Program-made: the position numbers and the translations under genes
Notes under the pieces: generated by a model
What the model saw: only the letters and a program-made list of their open reading frames with translations
The model's database searches: none
Told to the model about the DNA's origin: nothing
In this document: positions 27,109 to 35,614 of the stretch, in pieces
How the letters are laid out: each line of letters begins with the position of its first letter
How positions within the stretch are numbered: position 1 is the stretch's first letter
Assembly: GCF_001021385.1 (NCBI RefSeq)
Contig: NZ_CP011773.1
Span: 3,968,001-4,032,000 of the forward strand
DNA: 64,000 nt
Origin: Mycobacterium sp. EPa45
GTDB lineage: Bacteria; Actinomycetota; Actinomycetes; Mycobacteriales; Mycobacteriaceae
Direction: 5' to 3'

Positions 27109-28377
27109 CTAGTCGACCGGCGTGAATGTGATGTGCAGTTCGCTGAGTCCGCGCATGATGAACGTCGGCTCGTAGGTGTAGTGCCGGTTCTCGGCGGGAC
27201 CGTGATCGGACTCCGAGATCGTGATGTCCTTCATACGATCCAGGATGCGGTTCAGCGAGATCCGTCCTTCCGCCCGCGCCAGCGGCGCGCCCGGGCAGGA
27301 ATGCGCGCCGCGGATGAAGGCGATGTGCTCGCGCACATTCGGCCGGTCGGCGTGAAACTCGTGGGGATTCTCGAACTTCTCGGCGTCCCGGTTGCAGGCA
27401 CCGGGCAGCAGCATCACCGTCGTTCCGGCCGGGACCTCCACGTCGCCGATCGTGGTGTTCGTGCGCGCCATCCGGAAGTGCGCCTTGACCGGACTCTCCA
27501 TCCGCAAGGTCTCTTCGCAGAAGGCCGGGATCTTGCTGCGGTCCTGGCGCAACATCTCCTCGAATCCCGGGTTGTCGCCGATGAACCGGACCGCCGAGCT
27601 CACCAGCTTCGTCGTCGTCTCACTGCCGGCCGCGAAAAGGAACGTCGACAGGTTCACCACATCATCGAGATCGGGAGTCGACCCGTCGTCGTACTTCGCC
27701 AGCGCAAGCCCGGTGAGCACATCCTCGCGCGGTGCGCGCCTGCGGTCGTCGAGGTAGCGGTAAAACCGCTCGTTGAGCCACTCCAGCGGGTTGTGCGACG
27801 TCGGCGCGTCCTTACCGAGCTCGCCGACGGTCTCGTTGGCGAAGACGGACTTGAAGTCCTCGTGGTCCTCCGCCGGTACGCCGAGCAGGTCTGCGATGAC
27901 CAACAGCGAGAACGGTTTCGCGTAGTCGGTGAGGAACTCGCACTCGCCCTTCGCCAGGAAAGTGTCGAGTTGCTGATCGGCCAGCCGCCACATGAAGTCT
28001 TCGTTTTCTTTGAGGCGTTTGGGCGTGATCAGCGTGTTCATCAGGCTGCGGGTGCGGGTGTGCAGCGGTGGATCCTGCGACGTGATGTGTTCGGCCATCG
28101 GCACATTGGCGCAGTGCTGCTCGATCAGCTCTGAGACGTCGTCGGACTCGCCCGGGGTTATCGGCATACCCGAGAACGGTCCGGCCACCGAGACGCACGA
28201 CGAGAATGCCGGATTCTTGTACACGCTGAGCGCCGCGTCGTATCCGGTGACCGCCAGCACGTTGAAGGCCGTCGCCGGCGTCACCGGGCACTTCGACCGT
28301 AGGTGATCGAAGTAGGGGTACGGATTGGGGACGAGGGTTTCGTCGGTGAAGAAGTCCACCACATCGAAATCGGTCAC
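27109..28377 (-). CDS. Cytochrome P450
   Basis: A 422-residue soluble P450. The I-helix oxygen-binding motif is FAAGSETTTK, the K-helix ExxR is EETLR, and the heme-cysteine loop is FIRGAHSCPGAPLARAEGR. Being soluble, it needs a separate ferredoxin, and none is encoded in the operon. The GTG at 28377 follows GAGGAG by nine bases and is preferred to upstream codons that overlap the ALDH gene. Gaps to the neighbours are 13 and 21 bases, so it is cotranscribed with ALDH and SDR. The substrate is unknown; P450s in such settings usually hydroxylate alkyl, terpenoid or steroid compounds. Confidence 0.92.
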   Translation of the reverse strand: MTDFDVVDFFTDETLVPNPYPYFDHLRSKCPVTPATAFNVLAVTGYDAALSVYKNPAFSSCVSVAGPFSGMPITPGESDDVSELIEQHCANVPMAEHITSQDPPLHTRTRSLMNTLITPKRLKENEDFMWRLADQQLDTFLAKGECEFLTDYAKPFSLLVIADLLGVPAEDHEDFKSVFANETVGELGKDAPTSHNPLEWLNERFYRYLDDRRRAPREDVLTGLALAKYDDGSTPDLDDVVNLSTFLFAAGSETTTKLVSSAVRFIGDNPGFEEMLRQDRSKIPAFCEETLRMESPVKAHFRMARTNTTIGDVEVPAGTTVMLLPGACNRDAEKFENPHEFHADRPNVREHIAFIRGAHSCPGAPLARAEGRISLNRILDRMKDITISESDHGPAENRHYTYEPTFIMRGLSELHITFTPVD

Positions 28378-28390
28378 AACAAAGAACTCC

Positions 28391-29875
28391 TCAACTCGCT
28401 GGGTAGGCAACCGATTTGATTTCGGTGTATTGGTCGAATCCGGCGATGCCGTTCTGGCGCCCCACTCCGCTCGCCTTATAGCCGCCGAACGGGGTGTCGG
28501 CGCCGTAACCGGCGGTGCCGTTCAGGCCGATGAACCCGGCGCGCAGCCGCCTGGCCACCGACAGCGCTCGGTCGAGTGAACCCGCCATGACATTTCCGGC
28601 AAGACCGTACGGGCTGTCATTGGCGATGCGCACCGCATCGTCCTCGTCGTCGAAGGGGATCACCGACAGGACCGGGCCGAAGATCTCCTCCTGCGCGATC
28701 GTCATCGAGTTGTCGACGTTCACGAACAGCGTTGGCTTGACGAAGAATCCCTTGTCCATACCCTCAGGCGCGTCGGCACCGCCGACGAGCAGGGTCGCGC
28801 CCTCCTCGACACCCTTCTGGATATAGCCGCGGATGCGGCTGCGCTGGCGGTCGGAGATGACCGGACCGCACAGCGTGCCGGGGTCTTGCGGGTCACCGGC
28901 TGAGACGCCTTCGTAGATGCCGCGCAGGATCTCCACGCCCTCCTCGTATCGGGAGCGCGGCAGCAGCAGCCGGGTGGGGTTGGCGCAGCCCTGGCCGGCG
29001 TGCATGCAGGGGGCGATTCCCATCATGCAGCCGAGCGCGAAGTCCGCGTCCTCCAGCACGATGGTCGCCGACTTGCCGCCCAGCTCAAGAAACAGCCGCT
29101 TCATGGTGGCGGCGCCCTTCTCCATGATTCGCTGCCCGACGACCGTGGAGCCGGTGAACGAGATCAAGTCGACCTTCGGCGACAACGTCAGCTCCTCGCC
29201 GACGAAGTGGTCCGAAGCCGTGACTACGTTGACCACACCGGGTGGGATGTCCGTGTTCTCGGCGATCAGCCGGCCCAGCCTGGTCGCGTTGTACGGCGTG
29301 TTGGGCGCCGGCTTCAGCACAACGGTGTTGCCCGTCCCTAGCGCCTGGCCGATCTTCTGGATGGAGACCTCGAACGGAAAATTCCACGGGACGATCGCGC
29401 CGACCACACCCACCGGCTCCCGCCAGACCTTGCGGGTGGTGTTGACGCCGGTGACCGAGACCACCGCGTCACCCAGCGAAGTCTCCCAGGGGTATTCGTC
29501 GATCAGCTTGGCCGGGTAGCGCAGCCCGTCGGCCAGCGGCGCGTCGAGCTGCGGTCCGTGGGTGATGGCGCGCGGGCAGCCCACCTCGAGGATCAGCTCC
29601 TCGCGCAGCTCCTCCTGCTCGGACTCCAGCGCCTCCTGCAACTGGAGCAGACACCGTTGGCGGAAGGCATGATTCGTCGACCAATCCGTCTCGTCGAAGG
29701 CGCGCCGCGCGGCGTCGATCGCGCGGTGCATATCGGCCTGCGACGCGTCGGCGACCTCACCGAGCACCTCCTCGGTGGCCGGGTTGATGTTGGTGAAAGT
29801 GCCCGCCTGACCCTCGACGAGCTTGCCGTCGATCATCATCTTGGTCTCGAACCGGACGCCTGCGCTGTCAGTCAC
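28391..29875 (-). CDS. Aldehyde dehydrogenase family protein
   Basis: A 494-residue NAD(P)-dependent aldehyde dehydrogenase. Landmarks are VPWNFPFEVS, LKPAPNTPYNA, FTGSTVVGQRIM, catalytic Glu in LELGGKSA and catalytic Cys in HAGQGCANPTR, then EEIFGPVLSVIPF and GGYKASGVGRQNG. It would convert an aldehyde to the acid, the step after the mycofactocin-type SDR. Second gene of the operon, 15 bases after the binding-protein gene. The ALDH family as a whole does not reveal the substrate. Confidence 0.93.
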   Translation of the reverse strand: MTDSAGVRFETKMMIDGKLVEGQAGTFTNINPATEEVLGEVADASQADMHRAIDAARRAFDETDWSTNHAFRQRCLLQLQEALESEQEELREELILEVGCPRAITHGPQLDAPLADGLRYPAKLIDEYPWETSLGDAVVSVTGVNTTRKVWREPVGVVGAIVPWNFPFEVSIQKIGQALGTGNTVVLKPAPNTPYNATRLGRLIAENTDIPPGVVNVVTASDHFVGEELTLSPKVDLISFTGSTVVGQRIMEKGAATMKRLFLELGGKSATIVLEDADFALGCMMGIAPCMHAGQGCANPTRLLLPRSRYEEGVEILRGIYEGVSAGDPQDPGTLCGPVISDRQRSRIRGYIQKGVEEGATLLVGGADAPEGMDKGFFVKPTLFVNVDNSMTIAQEEIFGPVLSVIPFDDEDDAVRIANDSPYGLAGNVMAGSLDRALSVARRLRAGFIGLNGTAGYGADTPFGGYKASGVGRQNGIAGFDQYTEIKSVAYPAS

Positions 29876-29890
29876 TTCCGCTATCTCCTG

Positions 29891-31003
29891 TCATTCCTCG
29901 CCGAATCGATCGACCAGGTGGGAGTTCGAGCCGTCGGCGTCGAGTTGGCGCGCGACCAGATACCCGGCTCCCATCCACGCCCGCCTGGTCCAGTTGCCGA
30001 ACGACACCCGCGTGCCGGGCGCCCCCGACGCCGCGGGCATCATCTTCACCCGTTCCAGCGCCTCCTTGACCCCACGCGGGCTCAGCGGGTGCGCATCGGA
30101 CAGCGCATGCAGCAGCGTCCGTGCGACGTCGCAGTTGACGACCGGCACACACCATTCCGGCCTGCGGCCGGTCTTCTCCTTGAACGTGTCCAGGAAGCGT
30201 TGCCCCACCGGGTTGGCCTCGTCGTACTGGTCGACCCCGGTCCAGCCCATGAAGGCGTTCCACATCACCGGGTTGATCCACGCGTTCTGCCACGCGGTGC
30301 CGGCGAATCGTGGTGGATTCCAGTCGAGTTCGGCCAACGCAGGATTCAGCATGACGATCCCGAAGCCGAAGCCGCAGTGCACGATCGCCTCGGCTTTCGC
30401 ATCGTAGAGGGTGCGGACCGCCTCGGTGACGTCTTGGGCGGTCTGGGCGATCGCCGCCTCGGCGACGATGCGAAGGCCCTTGCGGGAACAGGCTTTCCGG
30501 AAGTTCTTCACATAGGCTTCGCCGACCAGCGACTGCTCCATGAGAACACCCACCTGGGTGTGCCCACCTTTGGCAAGCAGGTCGGCCCAGAAGATCGGCT
30601 CGTCGTAGTGCGAGCCCATCGGGAATGCGAAGAACCATTCACTGAGGGCATCGTCGGAACCGGTCACGCTGAGGCACGGCACTTTGAACCGATCGACGAT
30701 GTCCTCGCGAATCGCCACCGCGTTGTCACCTATGTGCGGGCCGAAGATGGCCAGGCATCCCTCGTCGACCAGTTCGGCGTAGGCGTCGATGACGTTCTTC
30801 ACCGAACCCTTGGGCAGCCCTTCGACCTCCCGGTAGACGATCTTCACCGGACGGTCGATCTGCCCACTCTCGAGGGCCTCACCGAAAACGATGTCGAACG
30901 GGATCGTCAGGTCGTCGCGCCGATCCTGCGGATAGTCGTCGGACAGCTTGAAGTCCATCAGATATCCGATTTTGATCGGTTCTGCGGCACTTTCGTATGA
31001 CAT
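29891..31003 (-). CDS. Periplasmic-binding-protein-like (type 1) ligand-binding protein without signal peptide
   Basis: A 370-residue protein of the branched-chain amino acid/amide binding (Peripla_BP_6) fold: IKIGYLMDFKLSD, VDEGCLAIFGPHIGDNAVAIREDI, VPCLSVTGSDDALSEWFFAFPMGS, GVLMEQSLVGEAYVKNF, AEAIVHCGFGFGIVMLNPALAELDWNPPRFAG. The N-terminus has no signal peptide or lipobox, and no ABC permease or ATPase gene is nearby. It therefore probably binds a substrate or intermediate in the cytoplasm, perhaps as a chaperone or sensor. The ATG at 31003 is chosen; GTG at 31012 is the alternative. First gene of the operon, downstream of the AACCTAACGTTTGTTC element at 31030. Confidence 0.85.
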   Translation of the reverse strand: MSYESAAEPIKIGYLMDFKLSDDYPQDRRDDLTIPFDIVFGEALESGQIDRPVKIVYREVEGLPKGSVKNVIDAYAELVDEGCLAIFGPHIGDNAVAIREDIVDRFKVPCLSVTGSDDALSEWFFAFPMGSHYDEPIFWADLLAKGGHTQVGVLMEQSLVGEAYVKNFRKACSRKGLRIVAEAAIAQTAQDVTEAVRTLYDAKAEAIVHCGFGFGIVMLNPALAELDWNPPRFAGTAWQNAWINPVMWNAFMGWTGVDQYDEANPVGQRFLDTFKEKTGRRPEWCVPVVNCDVARTLLHALSDAHPLSPRGVKEALERVKMMPAASGAPGTRVSFGNWTRRAWMGAGYLVARQLDADGSNSHLVDRFGEE

Positions 31004-31029
31004 GAACCCCACTGACGACGGAACCCCGA

Positions 31030-31045
31030 AACCTAACGTTTGTTC
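31030..31045 (+). promoter_or_regulatory. 16-bp shared operator, copy 1
   Basis: AACCTAACGTTTGTTC, an imperfect palindrome around AACGTT. It lies between the binding-protein operon and the double-TetR gene. Near-identical copies lie at 36604-36619 and 36679-36694. Confidence 0.65.
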
Positions 31046-31137
31046 AGACCCTACCTAGTCCCTCCCGAGCCGTCAACGATGACAAAGCACCTGCTTCTGC
31101 TACCGTTACCAAATATCCGGTCCGCATTGGAGGTGCC

Positions 31138-32367
31138 GTGAGCAGGCGCAGCGACATACTGCAGTCCGCGGCCGCGCTGATCGCCGCCTCGGGACTGCGG
31201 ACCTCGCTGCAGGAGATCGCGGATGCGGCCGGCATCCTGCCCGGAAGCCTCTATCACCACTTCGAATCCAAAGAAGCGATACTCGTCGAACTCCTCCGGC
31301 ACTACCACGACGATTTGAATGAGATCGCTCGGCAGGCCGAGAGCCGACTCGACGGTCCCGGCTCGATGTCAGCCTTCGACCGCCTGGTCGACCTTGGTTC
31401 GGCGATCGCCCAATGTGCGGTGACCCACCGCGCGGCGCTGCAGATGACGTTCTACGAGTTTCCGTCCGCCGATCCGGACCTGACCGAACTCGCCCGCCAA
31501 CAGCCGAGCGCCATACTGCAAGCCGCTCTGCAGACGCTGCGGGCCGCGCGGTGGAGCGGCTACATCGGGCCGAACGTCGACATCTCGATTCTCGCCGACC
31601 GCTTCGTCCAGACCATGTTGCACGTCGGTCTCGACGTCATCCGAAACGACGCGGGACCCGATAAGGTCGCCGCCCTGCTGTGCACGATCCTGCTGGAGGG
31701 CCTGGCTACCCATCCCGTCAGCGATGCCGACCTCGACGCCTCCGCGGCGTTTCTCGCCGCCGATGAGGTCGTACGCTCCTGGCAAGAACCGGACGACCCG
31801 AACGACGATGCGGCCCGCATCAGGGCGGTCGCCCGGGCCGAGTTCGGGCGCAAGGGTTATGAATTCACGTCGATCAGGGACATCGCGGCCGCGGCTGGCG
31901 TGGGAACCGGAACGGTGTACCGGCTGATCGGCTCCAAAGACCAACTGCTGACCGACATCATGCGGGCGTTCGGCGAGAAGATGGAACCGGGGTGGACCGC
32001 TGTCCTGCGCTCGGATTCCTCACCGCTGGAGAAGCTCGACGCGGTGTCGTGGATCCATACCAACGTCCTGGACCGGTTCGGCGACGAGTTCCGCATCCAA
32101 TTGGCGTGGATGCGGCAGTCGCCGCCCGACACCCCCAACCCCGGCTGGCTCTTCTCGACGCGCGTCGATCAGATGAAAACGCTTCTGGCCGATGGCATCA
32201 GGTCCGGTGAGATCGCGATCGACGGTCCGTCCAACGAGATGCTCGCCCGTGCCGTCATCGGCGTCGGCTGGATCCCGGAGAACATCCTGCGTGAGCTCGG
32301 GACGCGGGCGTCGCTCATCCACGTCCGCGACACGTCACTGCGCGGGGTCGCCGCCCGCCGCGATTGA
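31138..32367 (+). CDS. Tandem TetR regulator (two TetR proteins fused)
   Basis: A 409-residue protein made of two complete TetR units. The first DNA-binding domain is at about residues 5-50 (SDILQSAAALIAASGLRTSLQEIADAAGILPGSLYHHFESKEAIL); the second is at about 225-272 (IRAVARAEFGRKGYEFTSIRDIAAAAGVGTGTVYRLIGSKDQLL). Each is followed by its own helical ligand/dimer region. Such a chain could bind one operator as an intramolecular dimer. The GTG at 31138 has GGAGG five bases upstream. It is divergent from the SBP-ALDH-P450-SDR operon with the 16-bp element between them, and probably controls the island. Confidence 0.9.
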   Translation: MSRRSDILQSAAALIAASGLRTSLQEIADAAGILPGSLYHHFESKEAILVELLRHYHDDLNEIARQAESRLDGPGSMSAFDRLVDLGSAIAQCAVTHRAALQMTFYEFPSADPDLTELARQQPSAILQAALQTLRAARWSGYIGPNVDISILADRFVQTMLHVGLDVIRNDAGPDKVAALLCTILLEGLATHPVSDADLDASAAFLAADEVVRSWQEPDDPNDDAARIRAVARAEFGRKGYEFTSIRDIAAAAGVGTGTVYRLIGSKDQLLTDIMRAFGEKMEPGWTAVLRSDSSPLEKLDAVSWIHTNVLDRFGDEFRIQLAWMRQSPPDTPNPGWLFSTRVDQMKTLLADGIRSGEIAIDGPSNEMLARAVIGVGWIPENILRELGTRASLIHVRDTSLRGVAARRD

Positions 32368-32369
32368 GA

Positions 32370-33566
32370 TCAGCCGACGATCATCGGGAGCTTGCCCCAG
32401 CCCCGAACGCTGGAGGTATGGGCCATTGCGGCGTTCTCCAGATCGACCTCCCACTCCGGCCAGCGCCGGAGCATTTCCTCTAGGGCGACTCGGGCCTGCA
32501 TGCGCGCGAGCGACGAACCCAGGCAGAAGTGCAGGCCCTGGCCGAAGGACAGGTGAGCACCCGTGCGGTGAATGTCGAATTCCTCGCCCCGCGGATAGTG
32601 ACGCTCGTCGCGGTTGGCTGAACCGTTGAGCAGCAACATGATCGAGCCCTCTGGAATGCGCCGGCCGTGACATTCGGCGTCACGCGCGACGTAGCGGGCC
32701 TGGACCGGTGACGGCGCCTGGTAGCGCAGCGTTTCCTCGATCGCCCCGGGGATCAGGGAGTGGTCGGCGACCAGTTCACGTCTCTGATCCGGGTGCTGTG
32801 CCAGCATCTGGGCGATGAAACCGATCAGGCGCGTGGTGGTTTCGTTGCCCGCCCCGGCGATCATGCTGGTGTAGGTCAGTACCTCGAGGCGGGTCAGCGC
32901 TCGGAGCTGTCCGTCCTCTTCGACCTCCGCGTTCAGCAGCTGCGTCATCAGGTCGTCGGACGGGTGCTCGGCACGCCATTCGATGTAGTCGGCGAACAAC
33001 TGGTAGGCGTTCTCGAACGCGTCGGCCGACACCGATTGGAAATCGCCGTCCTTGAGGTCGATTTGGGCGTTGGTGCTGTCCCGGATGTGCTGTTGCCCCT
33101 CTTCGGGAATGCCCAGCAGGTAGCCGATGGTCCGCATCGGGATCAGCGCACCGAAATCGGTGATGACGTCGAATTGCGTCGCGCCGGTCAGGGCATCCAG
33201 GGCCCGGACGCAGAACTGCCGCACCAGGTCTTCGATGGCTTCCATCCGCCGGGGCGTGAACACCTTGGACAGCAGCCGCCGATGCAGGTCGTGCAATGGC
33301 GGGTCTTCGAAAAGGATGACGCCGGGCGGCACTTCGAGGCCGCTCATGATGACGTCGATCGTGGTACCCCGACCCGACCGGTAGGTCTCCCAGTTGTGGA
33401 GCTCCCGGCTGACGTCGTCGTATCGGCTCAACGCGTAGAAGTTGTACTTCTCGTTGTAATAGAGCGGGGCCTCGTCCCGCATCCGCTTCCAGATCGGGTA
33501 GGGATTGTCGTCGATCGCGAAATCGAACGGGTCGTAGTACAGGTCGAGGGCACTCGCGCCGGTCAT
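32370..33566 (-). CDS. Cytochrome P450
   Basis: A 398-residue soluble P450 with I-helix AGAGNETTTR, ExxR as EETLR, and heme loop FGQGLHFCLGSSLARMQAR. It is only distantly similar to the P450 at 27109-28377. Its ATG overlaps the stop of the LLM oxidoreductase gene (ATGA), so it is the last gene of the LLM-DapB-LLM-P450 operon. Only two bases separate it from the stop of the convergent double-TetR gene. No ferredoxin gene is linked. The substrate is unknown. Confidence 0.93.
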   Translation of the reverse strand: MTGASALDLYYDPFDFAIDDNPYPIWKRMRDEAPLYYNEKYNFYALSRYDDVSRELHNWETYRSGRGTTIDVIMSGLEVPPGVILFEDPPLHDLHRRLLSKVFTPRRMEAIEDLVRQFCVRALDALTGATQFDVITDFGALIPMRTIGYLLGIPEEGQQHIRDSTNAQIDLKDGDFQSVSADAFENAYQLFADYIEWRAEHPSDDLMTQLLNAEVEEDGQLRALTRLEVLTYTSMIAGAGNETTTRLIGFIAQMLAQHPDQRRELVADHSLIPGAIEETLRYQAPSPVQARYVARDAECHGRRIPEGSIMLLLNGSANRDERHYPRGEEFDIHRTGAHLSFGQGLHFCLGSSLARMQARVALEEMLRRWPEWEVDLENAAMAHTSSVRGWGKLPMIVG

Positions 33567-34519
33567 TCATTGCTCCCTACGGTTGACAGTTGCGCTTCAG
33601 GAAGGACCTTGTCGCCGACCCGCATCAAATAGGGCCACGCGATGTCCGGTGGGATACCGCCGCACAACGGCGATAGATTGAGAAGCTCACCGGCGCGGAT
33701 GGATTCGACGGCATCGGCGACGGTGATGATGCGATGCGAGGGGAAGTTGTGTCGGAGGTCGTCGACGTCGTGGGCGTTGGAGATACCGGCCGAGATGTCG
33801 TTGTCCGGGTTCCACTGCGCGTACATCTGCGCATCGTGCAGCAGGTAGGCGCCGATCTCGTCCCATGCCCGGTCGAGGTCGTCGGCGACGAACGTGACGG
33901 TCGGCGTATCCGATGGCGGCAGCAGGGTGGGGCCGGGTTCGTGGGAATGCTCGCGGCAGGCCGCCTCGTAGGCTTCCTGCATCCCGTCGACGGTTCCGTT
34001 GGCCAGTAAGCCGATTCCGTACCGGCCCGCGCGCCGCGCCGCTGCCAGGCTCGCGCCGCCCCACATCATCATCGGCCCACCCGCAGTGTGCGGCGGCGGC
34101 GAGGCGCCGTCGGCGAGCAGAGCTCGCAGCACTGGAAGCTTCTCGTCGGCGAGGCGGCCCCGGTGCTTGACGTCGAGTCCAAAATGTTCGAATTCCTCTG
34201 GACGGTAGCCCAATCCGAACACGTATGATGCGCGCCCCTTACTGATGATGTCGAGGACCGCGATCTCCTCGGCCAGCCGGACCGGATCGTAGAGCGGCAA
34301 GATCACCACCAGTGTGAGCAGCAACCGTTCGGTGCGCGCCGCGATCGCCGACCCGAGTATCAGCGGCACCGGCAGATACCCGTCCTCGGATCCATGGTGC
34401 TCACACAACACCGCCGCAAGTCCGCCGTGGTCCTCGGCCCACGCCGACATCTCGATCGCAGCCGTGTACAGGTCCGTCGTAGGTGCGCCGAAGGCGGGCG
34501 CCCGCATGTCGAATCGCAT
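33563..34519 (-). CDS. LLM class flavin-dependent oxidoreductase
   Basis: A 318-residue luciferase-like (F420 or FMN dependent) oxidoreductase. It starts MRFDMRAPAFGAPTTDLYTAAIEM, then has LAAVLCEHHGSEDGYLPVPL, DPVRLAEEIAVLDIISKGRASYVFGLGYRPEEFEHFG and the substrate-side GGASLAAARRAGRYGIGLL. It is a clear paralogue of 35611-36591 (same start, CEHHG/SEHHG, DIISKGR). Whether F420 or FMN is used cannot be told. Third gene of the operon. Confidence 0.9.
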   Translation of the reverse strand: MRFDMRAPAFGAPTTDLYTAAIEMSAWAEDHGGLAAVLCEHHGSEDGYLPVPLILGSAIAARTERLLLTLVVILPLYDPVRLAEEIAVLDIISKGRASYVFGLGYRPEEFEHFGLDVKHRGRLADEKLPVLRALLADGASPPPHTAGGPMMMWGGASLAAARRAGRYGIGLLANGTVDGMQEAYEAACREHSHEPGPTLLPPSDTPTVTFVADDLDRAWDEIGAYLLHDAQMYAQWNPDNDISAGISNAHDVDDLRHNFPSHRIITVADAVESIRAGELLNLSPLCGGIPPDIAWPYLMRVGDKVLPEAQLSTVGSNE

Positions 34520-34540
34520 CGAGAAGATCGTCAGCCTCCC

Positions 34541-35614
34541 TCAGTCGATCGCGTGCCTGGGCAACGTATTGGGCAGGTCCAGCGAGCTCAACAGCCCGGC
34601 GGGTGCTTCCACGACATAGGGAATCGCATTGACGACGCGCATCGCGGTGGCCGTCATCGCGGCATGGCCGGCACCGTGCCCTTCGGCGGCGCCGACGTTC
34701 ATGGCGCAATGGATGTCGGGATCGCCCTCGATGTCGACGTGGTAGGCGGCGTCGAACTCCGATGCCAGCCAGTCGGGGGCAACGTGACGTGCCATCCGGA
34801 TGATGTGCTCCACGACGATGGCCTCACGACCGTTGACCACACCAGCTGCCCTGGTGCTGACCGCACCGCACGTGCCCGCTTTGATCGTGCCGAACGCCAC
34901 CTCGATGTCGCGGTCGGTGACGCGGCGGTCGAGGGTGCCCCGCACCTCTTCGATCTCGACGCCCAGACCGTCGGCGATGAGATGAATCGGCGCCCGCCAG
35001 GCCATCTCGATGAAACCGGGCGTCTTGAGCAGCGGTTCGAAATCGAGCGGATGCCCGAACCCCATGCCGTTCATCATCACGTCGGCGACCGGATAATGGT
35101 CGTTGAGCGCCACCTCGGTGACCCTCACCTGTCGGATCTTCTTGGACTGCGTCGCCATCAACAGCGCCAGTTGATCGGAGCCGAAGCCCGGGAACATGCC
35201 CGAGGCGTAGAACGACGAGTTGCCCGCCTGTGCGGCCTGCTCCATCTGGTCGCGCCACTCAGGCGAGTAATAGGACGGTGGGTAGACCAGGCTGGTCGAC
35301 GATGTCGAGACCACGTTGATGCCAGCCTCGAGCAGCATCAGGTAGTCCGGTACCGCACCGGCATCGCGGTCGGGTCCGCTGGCCGCATACACGACGCAAT
35401 CAGGCTGGAGCGCAATGAGTTCAGCGGCATCATTGGTCGCGATGACGCCCATCGGCTTGCCACCGGCCAGCTCCCCCGCGTCTCTGCCGGCCTTCTGGGG
35501 AGAATGCACCCACACTCCCGACAGCTCCAGATCGGGCCGCACCCGGATCGCGTCGATCGCGATCGAGCCGACGCCACCAGTTGACCACACGACAGTCCGC
35601 AGGGGTGCGGTCAT
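34541..35614 (-). CDS. DapB-like NAD(P)-dependent oxidoreductase
   Basis: A 357-residue protein with an N-terminal Rossmann fold (VVWSTGGVGSIAIDAI) and the layout of dihydrodipicolinate reductase-like or 2,4-diaminopentanoate dehydrogenase-like proteins: GVWVHSPQKAGRDAGELAGG, DCVVYAASGPDRDAGAVPDYL, AGINVVSTSSTSLVYPP, ASGMFPGFGSDQLALLM. It is not the lysine-pathway DapB, which is smaller and carries SGTT and RHH motifs. Paralogous to 36707-37810. Its ATG overlaps the stop of the upstream LLM gene (ATGA). Confidence 0.85.
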   Translation of the reverse strand: MTAPLRTVVWSTGGVGSIAIDAIRVRPDLELSGVWVHSPQKAGRDAGELAGGKPMGVIATNDAAELIALQPDCVVYAASGPDRDAGAVPDYLMLLEAGINVVSTSSTSLVYPPSYYSPEWRDQMEQAAQAGNSSFYASGMFPGFGSDQLALLMATQSKKIRQVRVTEVALNDHYPVADVMMNGMGFGHPLDFEPLLKTPGFIEMAWRAPIHLIADGLGVEIEEVRGTLDRRVTDRDIEVAFGTIKAGTCGAVSTRAAGVVNGREAIVVEHIIRMARHVAPDWLASEFDAAYHVDIEGDPDIHCAMNVGAAEGHGAGHAAMTATAMRVVNAIPYVVEAPAGLLSSLDLPNTLPRHAID

